Positions 22,700 to 34,322 of a stretch of DNA of 64,000 bases are shown here, piece by piece (within the stretch, counting starts at the first letter, position 1; every line of letters begins with the position of its first letter). Origin of the DNA: Gari tellinella (lineage: Eukaryota; Mollusca; Bivalvia; Cardiida; Psammobiidae); contig OV277861.1 in the NCBI GenBank assembly GCA_922989275.2, positions 38,938,623 through 39,002,622 on the forward strand, written 5' to 3'. Below the pieces are notes generated by a model. It searched no databases. It was not told where the DNA came from and worked only from the letters and a program-made list of their open reading frames with translations. A program made the position numbers and the translations under genes.

Positions 22700-22868
22700 A
22701 GTCAATACACCTACAAAGGGACTATGAACAGTTTTTCTTCCACGCTCAACAAACTCCTGGAATGCTCTTCCTGAAGCTTGTGTTAATCGTAACACTGTAA
22801 ATAGTTTTAAGAGTGAACTGAATAGTGCCTGGAGGGACAGAGACAATACATTTAAATACAGTTTTTAA
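22700..22868 (+). pseudogene. C-terminal end of a non-LTR retrotransposon polyprotein
   Basis: In one frame the sequence reads PRSTNSWNALPEACVNRNTV then NSFKSELNSAWRDRD and a stop after FKYSF. The N-x-WN-x-LP...V-x-FK-x-x-L-x-x-W pattern is the usual end of CR1/jockey-type LINE ORF2 proteins. Nothing upstream is recognisable, so it is a strongly 5' truncated copy. Confidence 0.7.
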
Positions 22869-23782
22869 TTCACTGCGCAAGAAGAGGTTAAATTGGATAT
22901 GAATTGGTCAACACGGGCTACCCAGCCCATTCAAGACCTGACGTCACAGGTATAATCACATGTATAATTACATGTGTCATACATTAATATAGGCAATGTA
23001 GGGTCATAAAGTAGGCCAGTCGGTAAAATTTCAAAATAAGCTTTTGGCCGCTCCATGTGCCATATATCAGCACAATCGTATTGAACCTACTTAGAATGAC
23101 CAGCTACACAAAAGCTAGGCAATGTATGAATATGGGTTACATAAGATTCAAAAGTATGTCAAAACATAGAAAAAGACTCATACATATCTAGTCGCAAAAT
23201 CTTAAACCTTTTTCAGAATGGCTACGTTGATAAAATCTAGGCATTGTAATAATATGTTTAAGTTTGAGTCAAAGAGAGGGTCAGTAATATGTCAAATTGT
23301 AGGAACAACTTTAGAGTTATCTAGGGTCCGAGCTCTCTGCTTTAATAAATTCATTAAATTTCATTTCTCTTGTGAGCGCCCCAGGGATTCAAGACCCTTG
23401 TGTTTGTTACTTAGTGTTGATGTATTTAGTAAAAATTGACTTAAATGTACTCATTAGATTCTATATTAAATGTACCAGATATTCATGTTTTCATGTTGCT
23501 CAACACGATAACATAATATTATGACTGCTTGTCTATCCTTCTTTCCCTCCGTTTGCCACCAGTTATAATTGTTCTGTGTTTTCTGTATTTATAAATAACG
23601 TTTTCACGTCACTTACGGTCAATCTCCCTGCCTCTGCATACCATTCATGTATTAACTGAATGAACATTCCTGTTCTGCATATCACAGATTTTAATAAAAG
23701 CACTAACTCATTGATTACACTTGACAAGAGGTAAAACGACACATCTTGATTCTTATATCTCGGGAAAATAAGTGACAAATGT
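22869..23782. other. Unassigned AT-rich stretch
   Basis: No coding, RNA or clear repeat signal was recognised. Confidence 0.45.
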
Positions 23783-23985
23783 GCTTGTATTTCATAAAAA
23801 ATGACGTGAGACAAATGTGCTTTGTTGTCCCTTAGAAATTTTGATTGGAACACATTTGTCACACAAATGTGTTTTTTCAGTAAGATATTTGCGGCCCCAT
23901 TTGTCTCACGTGAGACAAATGCGACCGCATCGGTCTTACGTAAGACAAATGTGTTTCGAGACAAATGTGCTCCTACAGTGCTCCC
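23783..23985. repeat. Palindromic repeat family with ACATTTGTCTC arms (copy 2)
   Basis: Several interleaved inverted pairs (GTGAGACAAATGTGCTTTG, ACACATTTGTCACAC, TTTGTCTCACGTGAGACAAA, CGAGACAAATGTGCTCCTAC) fold on one another. Confidence 0.65.
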
Positions 23986-24076
23986 TTTCTACAACAACAC
24001 CAAATGGAAGACAAAATTGCGTGTGTTGTTCGTAGGGAATTGTTATAGGAAGAGAATTTAATACCTGGTTAACATT

Positions 24077-24144
24077 TGCAAACAGCTTGCATCCAAATCA
24101 GACGCCACATAACGCGGCGTCTGATCTGGATACAAGCTGTTTGT
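24077..24144. repeat. Hairpin module
   Basis: Near-perfect palindrome, GCTTGCATCCAAATCAGACG on one arm and CGTCTGATCTGGATACAAGC on the other, beside a remnant of the CTCCCTTTCTACAACAAC family (23986-24056). Confidence 0.8.
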
Positions 24145-24439
24145 CATTCTTCATTATTTTCCTTCTGTCAAAATGTCCACTGCTATGTAATGTTGAGAAA
24201 AACCTGGCAGACGACAACGGTAAATTCCGGTCATAAAAGAGCGTGCAGTCGGCCCCAAAGTTGAAGTGCTGGTCCGTATCGGAACTCCGCCCTGCCAGGT
24301 CAATAAAATCTATATATATCGCTGTGTTTTATTTTGATCCAAACTGTTTTAAATGCTGTCATAAATTCGTCCAAAGAGAAAAGAGCAGTTTATAATCATA
24401 AACGATAACAATTTAGTTCTTGGCTTAATTATTGTAATA

Positions 24440-24685
24440 CAGTGGAGAATCTGTTATTCTTTCCCGTTTAAACGCAAACGTACGCAAACGCAAAACACTA
24501 AAATGAAGAAAATGACACCTTTTTTATTTTTCTCAGGATTTCTTTTAAGCTGAGTGTCAAACAGTTTGGAGCCTGATCAGACGCCGGGTTACCCGGCGTC
24601 TGATCTGGCTCCAAACTGTTTGCACTGCAAATAATAGTTTTAGCGTAAACGCGTTTATTGGGAAAGAATAACAGATTCTCCACTG
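24440..24685. mobile_element. Complete MITE, CAGTGGAGAA family, TA target duplication
   Basis: 246 bp. The ends CAGTGGAGAATCTGTTATTC and GAATAACAGATTCTCCACTG are perfectly complementary, with TA on both sides. The central hairpin (24557-24623) is GGAGCCTGATCAGACGCCGG paired with CCGGCGTCTGATCTGGCTCC. This is a good reference copy of the family. Confidence 0.9.
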
Positions 24686-25381
24686 TATGTGCCAATACAG
24701 TAAAACATATCACGACCATTGAAACGAAGGCTATCTGATTTATAAAAGATAGATACCAACTGAAAGCAAGGAGCTTTCTGTTTACTGTCATCTTGCTTTA
24801 AGCAACCATCTGCCGTAAAAACTAATAATTAACATAATTAAGTGGTCATGATAGAACGTTTTTACTGTACTATGGATCAAGATTAGTCGCTGTGGAATCG
24901 ATCTTCTAAATCAGTCAGATACAGTTGAACCCTCCAAACCGGAACCTCTAAATACCAGAGTCCTTTGTAAACAGGACAAAACATTAGTTCCGTTTGTAAC
25001 CCTTCTTAATTTTTACCCATTTCTCCATAAATACACATTTTTACGCCTTTGATTTATACCTTCACTAAAGAAAATACATTCATGAAGAACATGTATCATC
25101 AGAAATAATTTCTATAATCTAGTAAATGCTAGTTTAAAGCAGGTTTAAACCGTAAACTCCTCTAAACCGGAATTGTATGTTGTCCGCACACTTGTCCGGT
25201 TTAGAGGAGTTCCACTGTATTGGGAATAATATAGGTTGTATAGCTGTCAAGCCTGCTAAATTGGCAAACTTCAGATCATCGATGCAACGGTTTATATCTG
25301 TTGATATGTGGTACACTTTCATTTAAAGTTTGTTGTCTGTATTCGAATGCATTATCTATTAATGGCGCCTTAAAGCGCGTT

Positions 25382-25615
25382 TGCAAACAGTAAGGGTCCT
25401 GATCAGACCCCGCGTAAACGCGTCGTCTGATCAGGACCTAAGTAATAGATACCGTTCGAGTTTCGCTTTAAAAGAGTCCGCTAACAAGGGTAAGAGTATT
25501 ATTTTGCGAGGAAGAACAACAAGGTGTCCGAGGACATCTTTGTTGTTCGTCCGAGCGAAACAGTACTCTTACCCTTGTTAGCGGACTCTTTTAAAGCGAA
25601 CGAGTATCGGTATCT
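25382..25615. repeat. Hairpin module followed by a long perfect-looking palindrome
   Basis: 25382-25440 is a hairpin module (GGGTCCTGATCAGACCCCGC / GTCGTCTGATCAGGACC). 25439-25615 is a second palindrome, with arms containing AAAAGAGTCCGCTAACAAGG and CCTTGTTAGCGGACTCTTTT and a loop near GAGGAAGAACAACAAGG. Confidence 0.75.
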
Positions 25616-26312
25616 GACTTATACGAAGATTTTAATAAATATTTTACACCGAGTCAATAATGATTGTGGTCAATTGAATATAGTAATTTAAAATATCCAC
25701 TTCTAAAATATTGAATTACACGTTAACCAACTATATTTTTCATTCGTCCTTTTTCTAACTTGCACGGGCATACCGTGCAGCCTGTGTGCTGGGTAATGCC
25801 TAAAATAACTACGTATTTGTTTGTCTTCGCTCCGCGTTAGTACTCAGCTAGTAAGGTAAGCGCTCTATTTATCAGTTTAGGTAGCATTTCTTTTTAAGCA
25901 TTTAGTAATAAGTTCAATAAATATTTCAAACTCTTCATCTTAGCCCGATATAATTCATTTTCCACCCCATTATAATCAAACCAAGGGCCAAAGATTTTTC
26001 TCCCGAACAGGCACACTATTAAATTGCTTTTTTTTACTCTTTCACTTCAATATTGTCGCCTGCTTTGAAAATGCCGTCTGCATTTATTCTCCAACGCAAA
26101 ATTTCTGGCGTTGACTGCATGAATATTGATACAAGTGTTATTAGTTTGGATCCTGTTCAAACGCAGAGTTACTGTGTGTCGATATTGATCAAAACTGTTT
26201 GCAAATGTTCGTTATCCCTTATCATGCTGAATTGCCATCTGCTTCAAATAGATCGTCTGCGGAGAAACACAAAATCTTTCCTATGCTATTCAAATTGAAT
26301 AAAAATTGAACA

Positions 26313-26386
26313 TGAGTGCCGAACAATTTGGATCCTGATCACATGTTGCGTTACGCGATGTCTTCTCCGGATCCAAACTATTTGCA
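26313..26386. repeat. Decayed hairpin module
   Basis: CAATTTGGATCCTGATCACA and TCCGGATCCAAACTATTTG flank a GCGTTACGCG loop. A weaker relative precedes it at about 26145-26205. Confidence 0.6.
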
Positions 26387-26408
26387 AATGTTAGCCAAAC
26401 GGTACTTA

Positions 26409-26966
26409 CAGTGGAGAAAACGTTATTCTTTCCCATTTAAAGATATCTCCTGGCGACCTTTTGGTCATAACGCCTTGCCAGACAATTTACCTGCAAATCT
26501 CATGGTTCTTATGATTACCTGTACTACAGTAAATCATTGAGGTGTTTCATGTGAGGCCCGCACCAAATAATTGATAGTTTGGTTAGTAAAACCCATTGAA
26601 AATCCCCTTGAGTGTGATTATGTAAGGGCCTCTCTAGACAATCTGAGATTTGTGACATTGGCTGTGCATGCTTTGCTACTGTTTAACCGTTACTTTCACA
26701 CCGACCGAGAAGAATGGGGTGGTAGTCCATCAATTGACTGAGGAAATATCTTTAAACGCAAACGCATATCGCTAAAATGTACAAATGTAGGCAATTAACA
26801 TTTTTTGATATTTCTCATTATTTGTTTTAATTTGAGTGACAAACAGTTTGGAGCCGATCAGACGCCGAGTTACCCGGCGTCTGATCAGGCTCCAAACTGT
26901 TTGCAATGGAATCAATAGTTTAATCGTAAACGCGTTTGTTTGGAAAGAATAACGTTTTCTCCACTG
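26409..26966. mobile_element. MITE, CAGTGGAGAA family, interrupted by a TTAA element
   Basis: The outer ends CAGTGGAGAAAACGTTATTC and GAATAACGTTTTCTCCACTG are flanked by TA. 26441-26751 is a separate insertion; without it the copy has the usual ~245-bp length and a normal central hairpin (about 26840-26904). Confidence 0.85.
26441..26751. mobile_element. TTAA-flanked MITE nested in a CAGTGGAGAA MITE
   Basis: Ends AGATATCTCC and GGAAATATCT are inverted repeats, with TTAA on both sides (26437-26440, 26752-26755) inside what is TTTAAACGC in intact hosts. A second copy with TTAA flanks lies at 28528-28839. TTAA duplication suggests piggyBac-type mobilisation. Confidence 0.85.
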
Positions 26967-26969
26967 TAG

Positions 26970-27737
26970 CAGTACACGGGTTACCTCGTCCATTCCCGGG
27001 CAGTGCAAGAGTTAAACAGGTGACAACATGCTCACCACGTGCATCACGCCCGTAAAAAGTATACACTAACAGAAAGTAAAACTGGCCGGTAACAGAAAAA
27101 AGTGTCCGGTATCAGATGTAAGAGGACACTTTTTGAATAGCTCTGCGGGGGGTATCTGCGTATAAAGAAGGAGCGTACGTAGGTAAGGTATACTATATAT
27201 AAAAAAAAATTACTCTAAAACCAGACAACACCTATTTATAATGTATTACGTCATTGCAGCGAATGGGTTACATCTTTGATTGCAAAATTATCCCCTGCCC
27301 AAACATTTGAGGAAGACCGCAGACCACAGACTGCTTCAGGCACACATTTCATCAACAGTTACCGGTTACATGTAAAACAACCGTCATTTAGAAAGCAAGC
27401 TCGAAGTCTTTCAGACACAAAATCCGAAGTGCCCAGCCAGGGATTCGAGATTATGTACAGTGGTGAGGAGCTAAGGATTTTGCATAACAACTCGATCATT
27501 AAAGCCGCTTCGATTTCTTGAGTGTTGGAATGGATGAATCTTGATAAAGTGTCCAAATGTTAAATTTGAATCCTGATCCAAACAGTTTGTATATAATGAA
27601 TACGGTGCTATTGGTAGTGACAGAGACACGATCGGGGAAGAAGCAGTACATTAACCGTTTTAGCCCCTGAAACATTTAATGGATACAACTTAAATTTTCA
27701 TTTTTATTTGTGTTTTATATTGAAATGCTATCAGGAA
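26970..27737. other. Unassigned stretch
   Basis: A plus-strand ORF at 27276-27521 has no recognisable family and no supported splice sites. No repeat was recognised. Confidence 0.4.
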
Positions 27738-27803
27738 ACAATGTAGACACTGATCAGACGCCGCATTATGCGGCGTCTGATCAGGGTCTACACTGTTTGT
27801 CAA
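27738..27803. repeat. Hairpin module (GTAGAC arms)
   Basis: Near-perfect palindrome with arms AATGTAGACACTGATCAGAC and TCTGATCAGGGTCTACACTG and loop CGCATTATGCG. Confidence 0.85.
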
Positions 27804-27974
27804 TGCCCCATTAATGGAATCGTGGGTACAAATGGGTTAGGATGAGAGGTAAATGTAACCTTAACAGCTTTAGGAATATTCATAGGACATGATAAATGTG
27901 AATCAGTTTCAGATGACAAATGGACACATTCAGCAGACGACATTGTTACTTGCGTTCACAGAGTTCAGCATTAC

Positions 27975-28275
27975 AACGTTCCCTCCCTACAACGGCCCTC
28001 CCAACAACGACCCCTCCTTACAACAACCCTCGTCGCTGTTCCCCAAACAATAAATGCATATCCAACCGTTTTATGGCTGCAATTCCGTCTGCTTAAATTT
28101 GTCGTCTCTTTTTTTTTCTCAAAGTTACATATGAGTGGACATTTTCATGGAATTAATATAATGACGAGTGACAAACGGCTTGAATCCAGATCAGACGCCG
28201 CGTTACTTGGCGTCTGTTCAGGACCCAAACTGTTAGCAAACGCGCTTTAAGGCATCATTGAGAGTGAAAGGGTTA
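27975..28275. mobile_element. Eroded MITE, CCCTCCCTACAACG family, with hairpin module
   Basis: GTTCCCTCCCTACAACGGCC, CAACAACGACCCCTCCTTAC and the inner GTCTGCTTAAATTTGTCGTC match complete copies at 52298-52745 and 61347-61720. The hairpin module at 28170-28240 is partly decayed, and the right end appears replaced by a TTAA-family end (GAGAGTGAAAGGGTTAA). Confidence 0.6.
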
Positions 28276-28527
28276 AGGCGCTTTCAGCTTTACTTTCAGT
28301 CTGCTTTAAGCTGCCATCTTCTAGAATATAAAAAAATATTTTTTATCATACGTATTCATTACTGTTTAAACTTGAACCATTTACTTCAGTGGAGGAATAC
28401 ATTTACAGTGAAAATATGGTAATGGGTTAAAGTCGGTCGACGCTGTTTTAGAAACAGCCAAGTAACATGTATAAGATTAAAAGCTAAAAGCAAACAATTG
28501 ACAACACAATGCAATGTAAACAATTAA

Positions 28528-28839
28528 AGACATCTCCTGACGACCTTTCGATCATAACGCATTGCCAGACAATTTCCTTGCAACAAGCATGGGTGTTGTG
28601 GACATGTCGGTAGCCAAAAACAATTGAAGCGTCTCATGTGAGACCCGGCCTTTATATTTGATAGTTTGGTAAGAAATAATCATTGAAAAGCACTAGAGCA
28701 TGAGTATAATGTGGTCCCCACTAGGTAAATTGAGATTGGTATACCTTCCGGCAGCTTGTGCGGCATGCTTTGACAGTTACATTTACACCTATCGAAAACA
28801 ATGGGGGTGGGGCTTAATAAATGGACTGAGGAAATATCT
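28528..28839. mobile_element. TTAA-flanked MITE (AGATATCTCC family, second copy)
   Basis: 312 bp from AGACATCTCCTGACGACC to GGAAATATCT, with TTAA on both sides (28524-28527, 28840-28843). Colinear with 26441-26751. Confidence 0.85.
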
Positions 28840-28986
28840 TTAAGGTCCAGTGATCGTTACAAATGAAATATGTATTGTGATGTTACAGTGCAAAAGGCGA
28901 TATTTAATTCCGTTCAAACAGTAAACTCAAAGCAACAAAAGAACATTACATTTGTTTGAACTCACTGCTCCTTTCTCTGAACTCTT

Positions 28987-29225
28987 TCCTCCCTGAAACT
29001 TCAAATGGACAATCCTAGTTTCCATTTTAGTCTAGTCCATTTCTGACTTTTAAAGGGTTTTTTTGGCAAAGTTTTGCATAATGACAAACAGTGAAGACCC
29101 AGATCAGAGGGCTCCTTAAGGAGTCCTCTGATCTGGGTCTTCACTGTTTGCATAAGACAACTACACTTTTCACATGTTTACTGTTTGAAAAGGACGCCTA
29201 TATTCGGGACTAGGGTTCAAAGGGT
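28987..29225. mobile_element. TTAA-family MITE with GTCTTCAC/GTAGAC-type hairpin core
   Basis: It opens CTCTTTCCTCCCTGAAACTT and closes GGGACTAGGGTTCAAAGGG followed by TTAA. The core (29087-29155) is a near-perfect hairpin, GTGAAGACCCAGATCAGAGG / CCTCTGATCTGGGTCTTCAC. Relatives are at 57042-57281 and 59390-59632. Confidence 0.75.
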
Positions 29226-29229
29226 TAAT

Positions 29230-30141
29230 CTGAATGGCAAACAGTTGCCCCATGTCTGATCTGACTCCAAACAATTTTAACATGAACTCGTTTGTTGAAA
29301 GGGAATCTTCTTTACGGTAGACCAATGACTTTTCTACCGAAACATGGAAATGTGCTCAAAGTCTTTATTTCTTCTTTTGCTATTTTGTTCTCCGTTTTTT
29401 AATGTATACAGCTCCTGATAATTTGAATATACTTATGCTTATCGACCATCTTCAATTAACTCCGAACAAATATTGATTTGAGTTGTTTCGATGGCTTTAT
29501 TGTTGCTGCCTTAGGTGCAATGCTTTATGACTTTTCGCTCAGCGAAACGACACAACACTAATCGTAAAATCTTTAAAGATGTGATACTCTTTGCAATTAT
29601 TTGAATTATCATACCTTGTGAATATATTAAGGCAAAATAAGAAAGGTTTACTACAATATATAGCGTTATACTTTATATCATCAGACTTTATATTGCTCAC
29701 TTAAGTTTTCTTTTACTGGTGCCGAATTTCTTTTTTGTTTCAAAACCACATTTTTCATGAAAGGAACACACTTTTACATTTTAGAGTTTTCGCTTTTTCC
29801 TATATATACGAGTAGATATAGATTTTATTATATGCTTTCGAATGATATCGAGCGTTTCCGCGTGTATCTGCAGAGTAAAATACAAGAGTCTGTATCAGCC
29901 ACCTTGTATCAGCCACTTTGTATTTTACTCTGACGTCGCTTTCGATTTTACGTGACGTCATTTACGTACATGTACGAGTGCCGCGTTATTCTTTGTGCCA
30001 TACAAAACTTCTCGTTCTGCATGAATGAATGGTGTTTTACGGCCCATCTCGTTCTGCTTCAAATAACTAATAAATTTTGGATGTAAAATTATTTAAACAA
30101 CTATTTAATTGTTTCTGGTTTGTATTCAAGGCATATAATAA
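29230..30141. other. Unassigned AT-rich stretch with one small palindrome
   Basis: A palindrome at about 29871-29931 has arms AGAGTAAAATACAAG and TTGTATTTTACTCT. No gene is supported. Confidence 0.45.
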
Positions 30142-30315
30142 ACACATTACCAGTTGGCAGTGCGCAACAGAGTGTTGCATTTCGCTCTCGACGTTTTTGG
30201 CGGAAACAACCGATCAGACTCGCGCCAAGGCGCTCGTCAGATCGGCTTTTTCCGCCAAAAACGTCTCGAGCTAAATACATCACTCTGTATCGCACTATCA
30301 ACTGGTAATGTGTAT
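30142..30315. repeat. Large imperfect palindrome, MITE-like
   Basis: About 174 bp with outer arms CACATTACCAGTTGG / CAACTGGTAATGTG and inner arms GACGTTTTTGGCGGAAA / TTTCCGCC-type, GCCAAAAACGTCTCG. ORFs on both strands across it mirror each other and are not genes. Confidence 0.75.
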
Positions 30316-30604
30316 GTATCACACAGTAAGTGATCCAATATATGCAAACTGAATGGCCTCCTTCCGATCAGTGTCTACACTTTTTGTGCAGGCTAGTCGG
30401 TCCACATACTAGGATTATTAAGGTATCAGATAATATATAAGAATATAAATCGGTCTGTAGATCTGATTTTGTCCTATTTACTACTTTCTATAGGACACTA
30501 CACTGTGGAAGATGTAATTCTGGCCTGTTAAAAACGATTAAAGCAAACACGGTGCAGTTAAATGTAGAAAAAGGAGGATCTCTGCTCACATATATAATCT
30601 ATTT

Positions 30605-30849
30605 TACCTTTTCCCCCGTAGAAGCGTATTTCAGCACATTTAATTTATTCCTCCGCTGAAGAAAATAGTTCCAATTTATACAATTATGAAAATGTACTAT
30701 AAGAAACATTTTCTATATCCTATCAGATGGTAGCTTAAAACAGGCTGATAGTAAAGCAGAATGCGCCTTTATGCGCATTCTGCTTTACTTTCAATCTGCT
30801 TTAAGTGGTCACTGTTTTCAAACCAGAAACAGACTATTGGGTAAAGGGT
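30605..30849. mobile_element. TTAA-family MITE with AAAGTAAAGCAGAATG core, ends eroded
   Basis: ACCTTTTCCCCCGTAGAAGC and TTGGGTAAAGGGTTGAA match the complete copies but the TTAA sites are mutated. The hairpin core (30745-30803) is intact. Confidence 0.75.
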
Positions 30850-31498
30850 TGAACCAGAATGGTAAACAGTATAGAGCCCGGTAAGGCTATTTTTACTGAG
30901 TGTCTAATCTTGCTCCAAACTATTTCACCATGGAAATTATTGTTTTAACAAGAAATATCCTTAAAAAAGATGTATCGTCGACAGTTTGGGTCTATTTTGG
31001 GTGAGAACAGTATTCATTATATGAACGTAATACAGGAATTATACACAAGTTGGCTCAGCGTATAAATCCGTGCTTAAAATGTCTGTTCAAAGTTGGTCAG
31101 CACAGCCTTGAACGTTATAATTGAGGTCTATGGAAAATCTCTTGGTGGTCTCTGACCTCTAGGCCAAATTCGCCCTATTACCCAATGAGAGTGCTGCATT
31201 CAAGCAAGCGTTCATTGACCAAGATTTCTGATCATTAGTGATTGGTTAAATCCTTTCAACCAGATGTTATAACAGATAACATTCCCGTCTTCGACGGGAA
31301 GAACAGGTATTTTGGGAAAGAATAAAGTGTTCTTCACTGTAAGCTGTAGGAGTGCCAAACAGTATCAATTAAAAACTGAGCCGTGTCATAACAAAACAAG
31401 CCTTATTGCATTGCACCGTTATCATCCCAGGCTCAGTATCTGAGTTGTGTCTACACTACCAAATACTGTATACAAAACAGCTACATAAGATGAATATG

Positions 31499-31611
31499 GG
31501 TGTCAAACAGTGTAGATCAAGACCAGTCGCCGCATCAAAGGATGTCAAACAGTGCATACCAAAACTAGTCTTCTTTGACTCGCCGGCTGGTCTTGATCTA
31601 CACTGTTTCCA
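31499..31611. repeat. Double hairpin module
   Basis: Outer arms AAACAGTGTAGATCAAGACC / GGTCTTGATCTACACTGTTT enclose a second AAACAGTGCATACCAAAAC copy, as if one module inserted into or duplicated within another. Confidence 0.65.
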
Positions 31612-31992
31612 ATGCAATAAGTCTAGGTTTTTTTCATGGCACGGCTCAAATATATTGTCAAAACCTACTATTAGTAATTGCTTGTGTACACATTAATCAT
31701 GTTAGTTGCGTTCCTAATAGGTTGGAGTTGTCATCACTTCGCAAATTATTGAACATGTCATAAGTTTCCATGAAGTTCGGCCATTTATTCTAACACTGAT
31801 TGATGTATGCTTTCCATTTTAAATGGCGTTCTCAAACGGACTCATCAATGTTTACCCAACAAAGTTTTAGACGATTTAATTTGCCATCTATCAATCGTAC
31901 GAATTGCAAAGTAGCGTTCCTGGCGGAGGTGTCACGCGGTTAGTGTGGTACTTTTACAAACACCTTACACGTAAGGGGAACATGTATATCCT

Positions 31993-32058
31993 TGCAAACA
32001 GTGTATACCCTGATCAGAGGACTTCTACAAAAAGCAACTGATCAGGGTCTGTACTGTT
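31993..32058. repeat. Hairpin module (GTATACCCTGATCAGAGG arms)
   Basis: AAACAGTGTATACCCTGATC paired with GATCAGGGTCTGTACTGTT around a short A-rich loop. Confidence 0.75.
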
Positions 32059-32247
32059 GATTTGTTTGCTATTTATTGCAGAAAACACCGTAAATATTCA
32101 GAAAGAGACAATACATTGTACTTAATTGGAAACTGTAGTTGTACTTTAAAAGTTTGATTCGTCAATGAGTAAATAGGTAGTTTCGGAAAGGCGTTCCCCT
32201 TTGAACGAACATTCCAACGGGCTAAACCTCGTCATTGAAACATGGAA

Positions 32248-32407
32248 CAGTCGAACTTCGACATCTCGAAGCCGGTTTTGTCGAAGCCACGTTTTAACTT
32301 TGAAATATGGGTATGTTCGATTTAACCGAGCATGAAATAATGCAGTTTATATGTCGAACTCTCGGATAGTTCGAGTTAAACGAGTTCGAGATATCTAAGT
32401 TCGACTG
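32248..32407. mobile_element. Palindromic MITE, CAGTCGAACTTCG family (truncated)
   Basis: Ends CAGTCGAACTTCGACATCTC and AGATATCTAAGTTCGACTG. The right-hand interior (GGGTATGTTCGA, GAGCATGAAATAATGCAG) matches 50071-50275 and 56336-56527. Confidence 0.75.
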
Positions 32408-32600
32408 TTTGTTGGTACCGTCTGTCAGTCAGTCAAGGCGACGACGTGATACAGGGGACAAAACGTTATTTTTTCAAATAAGCGCGTTAACGTTTATTTC
32501 CCGTAGTGCGAATTGTTTGGAGATCAGACACCGGGATACCAGGGTTCTGATCGAGCGCCTCACTTTTTGTCACTCAGATTAATATAGTACTCTCTTCCTA

Positions 32601-32838
32601 CAGTGGAGAATCTGTTATTCTTTCCCGTTTAAACGCAAACGTATTCAAACACTAAAATGTAGAAAATGTCAATTTTTAGATATTTCTTACAATTCAGTTA
32701 TATCTGAGTGGCAAACAGTTTGGAGCCTGATCAGAGGCCGGATTACCCCTCGTCTGTTCTGGTTCCAAACGGTTTGCAGTGGAAAAAAACGTTTAAGCGT
32801 AATGCGTTTATTGGGAAAGAATAACACATTCTCCACTG
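32601..32838. mobile_element. Complete MITE, CAGTGGAGAA family
   Basis: 238 bp, CAGTGGAGAATCTGTTATTC to GAATAACACATTCTCCACTG, with TA flanks. The hairpin at 32709-32778 has partly lost complementarity (GATTACCCCTCGTCTGTTC). A diverged relative precedes it at about 32452-32580. Confidence 0.85.
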
Positions 32839-33000
32839 TACAACCACGTCCCTTCCAACAGGCATTCCCTCCTTACAACAATACGTGCCGTTGTTCCCCA
32901 AACAAGACATTTATGTCTATAGCTTTCACTGCCACAAATTCGTCTGCTTGAAATTGTCGTTCGCTGTATGGTTTTTTCTCAAAGTTATGTATTGGACATT
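32839..33000. mobile_element. Left part of a CCCTCCTTACAACA-family MITE
   Basis: GTCCCTTCCAACAGGCATTC, GTTGTTCCCCAAACAAGAC and CGTCTGCTTGAAATTGTCG match the left half of 52298-52745. Confidence 0.55.
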
Positions 33001-33238
33001 TTGACAGACGACACACACTTTACATGCGATAGTTTTATATACCGACATGAACCCTTTATAACACTATCGTGGTGAAAATTGTTCCTCGTCAGAGTATAAT
33101 GTATGGAACATATTAAACCCACCCTTTCTTGAATGCAACACGGCCTTATGAAATGGATCACTACAGAGAACCTCCAGCAATATATGTATACCGGAATGCC
33201 CGCAAAGAGCATATGAACTATATTTTATGATATCTTAA

Positions 33239-33480
33239 CCCTTTACCTGATAGCCTATTTCTAGAATTGAAAATAGGTTACTACTTAAAGCAGGTTGAAA
33301 GTAAAGCAGAATGCGCTTAAGGCGCATTCTGCTTTACTTTCAGCCTGCTTTAAGCTATCCTGTGCTAGAATATATTGAACATTTTCCCTATAATATATAT
33401 TAAATTATTAAATTGGAACTATTTTCTTCAGCGGATGAATAAATCAGATTCGCTAAAAGTCGCTTCTATTGGGGAAAGGG
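33239..33480. mobile_element. Complete TTAA-family MITE with AAAGTAAAGCAGAATG core
   Basis: 242 bp with TTAA on both sides (33235-33238, 33481-33484); ends CCCTTTACCTGATAG and ATTGGGGAAAGGG. Hairpin core at about 33290-33352. Confidence 0.85.
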
Positions 33481-33484
33481 TTAA

Positions 33485-34322
33485 TAAGGGATATGATAAA
33501 CATTACCTCTGTGGGCACACACAGTTGGATACCGATCTGCACTGAATACTGCAATGTGTACAAACCACTATCTCCATACCAGACCTTAGTTAACCGACCA
33601 AATGGGGGGGGGGGAGAGAAAACTGGTTAAAGATATTACTCCAGTCCATTCATTGATCTCCCCCATTGTTCTCACTAGGCGGGAATGTAACTGTAAAGCA
33701 TGAGAAAATTGTGCAAGCAACGGCTCAGCCATCTGAAGTTTTGAATAGAGACCCTGACATACTAGATATCAAGGTATTTTCAATGGGTTTTACTAACCAA
33801 TCTATCAAATATAAGGTACGGGTCTCACATGAGACGACTGAATGATTCTTGGCGTAGACGCTAGCCGAGTATGTGCTTGCTCTCCATGCTTTTGACTCAA
33901 ACTTTCTACAAGCAAGGTGTTACCACCCAAGCTAGGTCAAGTAATGTCTTAAGAAACAATACAGAAACCAAAACTCAGGAAACATATTTGAAATATTCCC
34001 CAAACTAGACCTTTTAGTTTAACGACCAAATACAAAAAGAAAAAATCTTTAAGAAAAAATAATGAAACAGAAACCCTGCAAACATCTCCAATTAATATGC
34101 TTGCGTAATTCAGGAAAAAGCTCGTGCAGGAGTTCCCAATGTTAGTTTTGACCTCTATTGTATTATCCGATTTTCCTGATTTGTCCGAGTTTTATTTTAG
34201 AACAGAATAGTAAATAATGGTAAAAAGGTAAGAAAGGTAACATTGAATACATAATCGTACACTTTACTACTTGAAACGAGTAACACCTTTAACAAGCACC
34301 CTATTTTACCCAATTTCTATTT
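33485..34322. other. Mostly unassigned; fragments related to the AGATATCTCC element
   Basis: About 33650-33850 shares CCATTCATTGATCTCCCCC, CAATGGGTTTTACTAACCA and GGGTCTCACATGAGAC with the reversed interior of 26441-26751. The rest shows nothing recognisable. Confidence 0.5.

Noticed and set aside
27276..27521. 81-residue plus-strand ORF
   Set aside because: No recognisable family, no convincing splice sites, and an opposite-strand ORF overlaps it. Possible but unsupported.
30077..30322. ORFs on both strands
   Set aside because: Both arise from a large palindrome (30142-30315).
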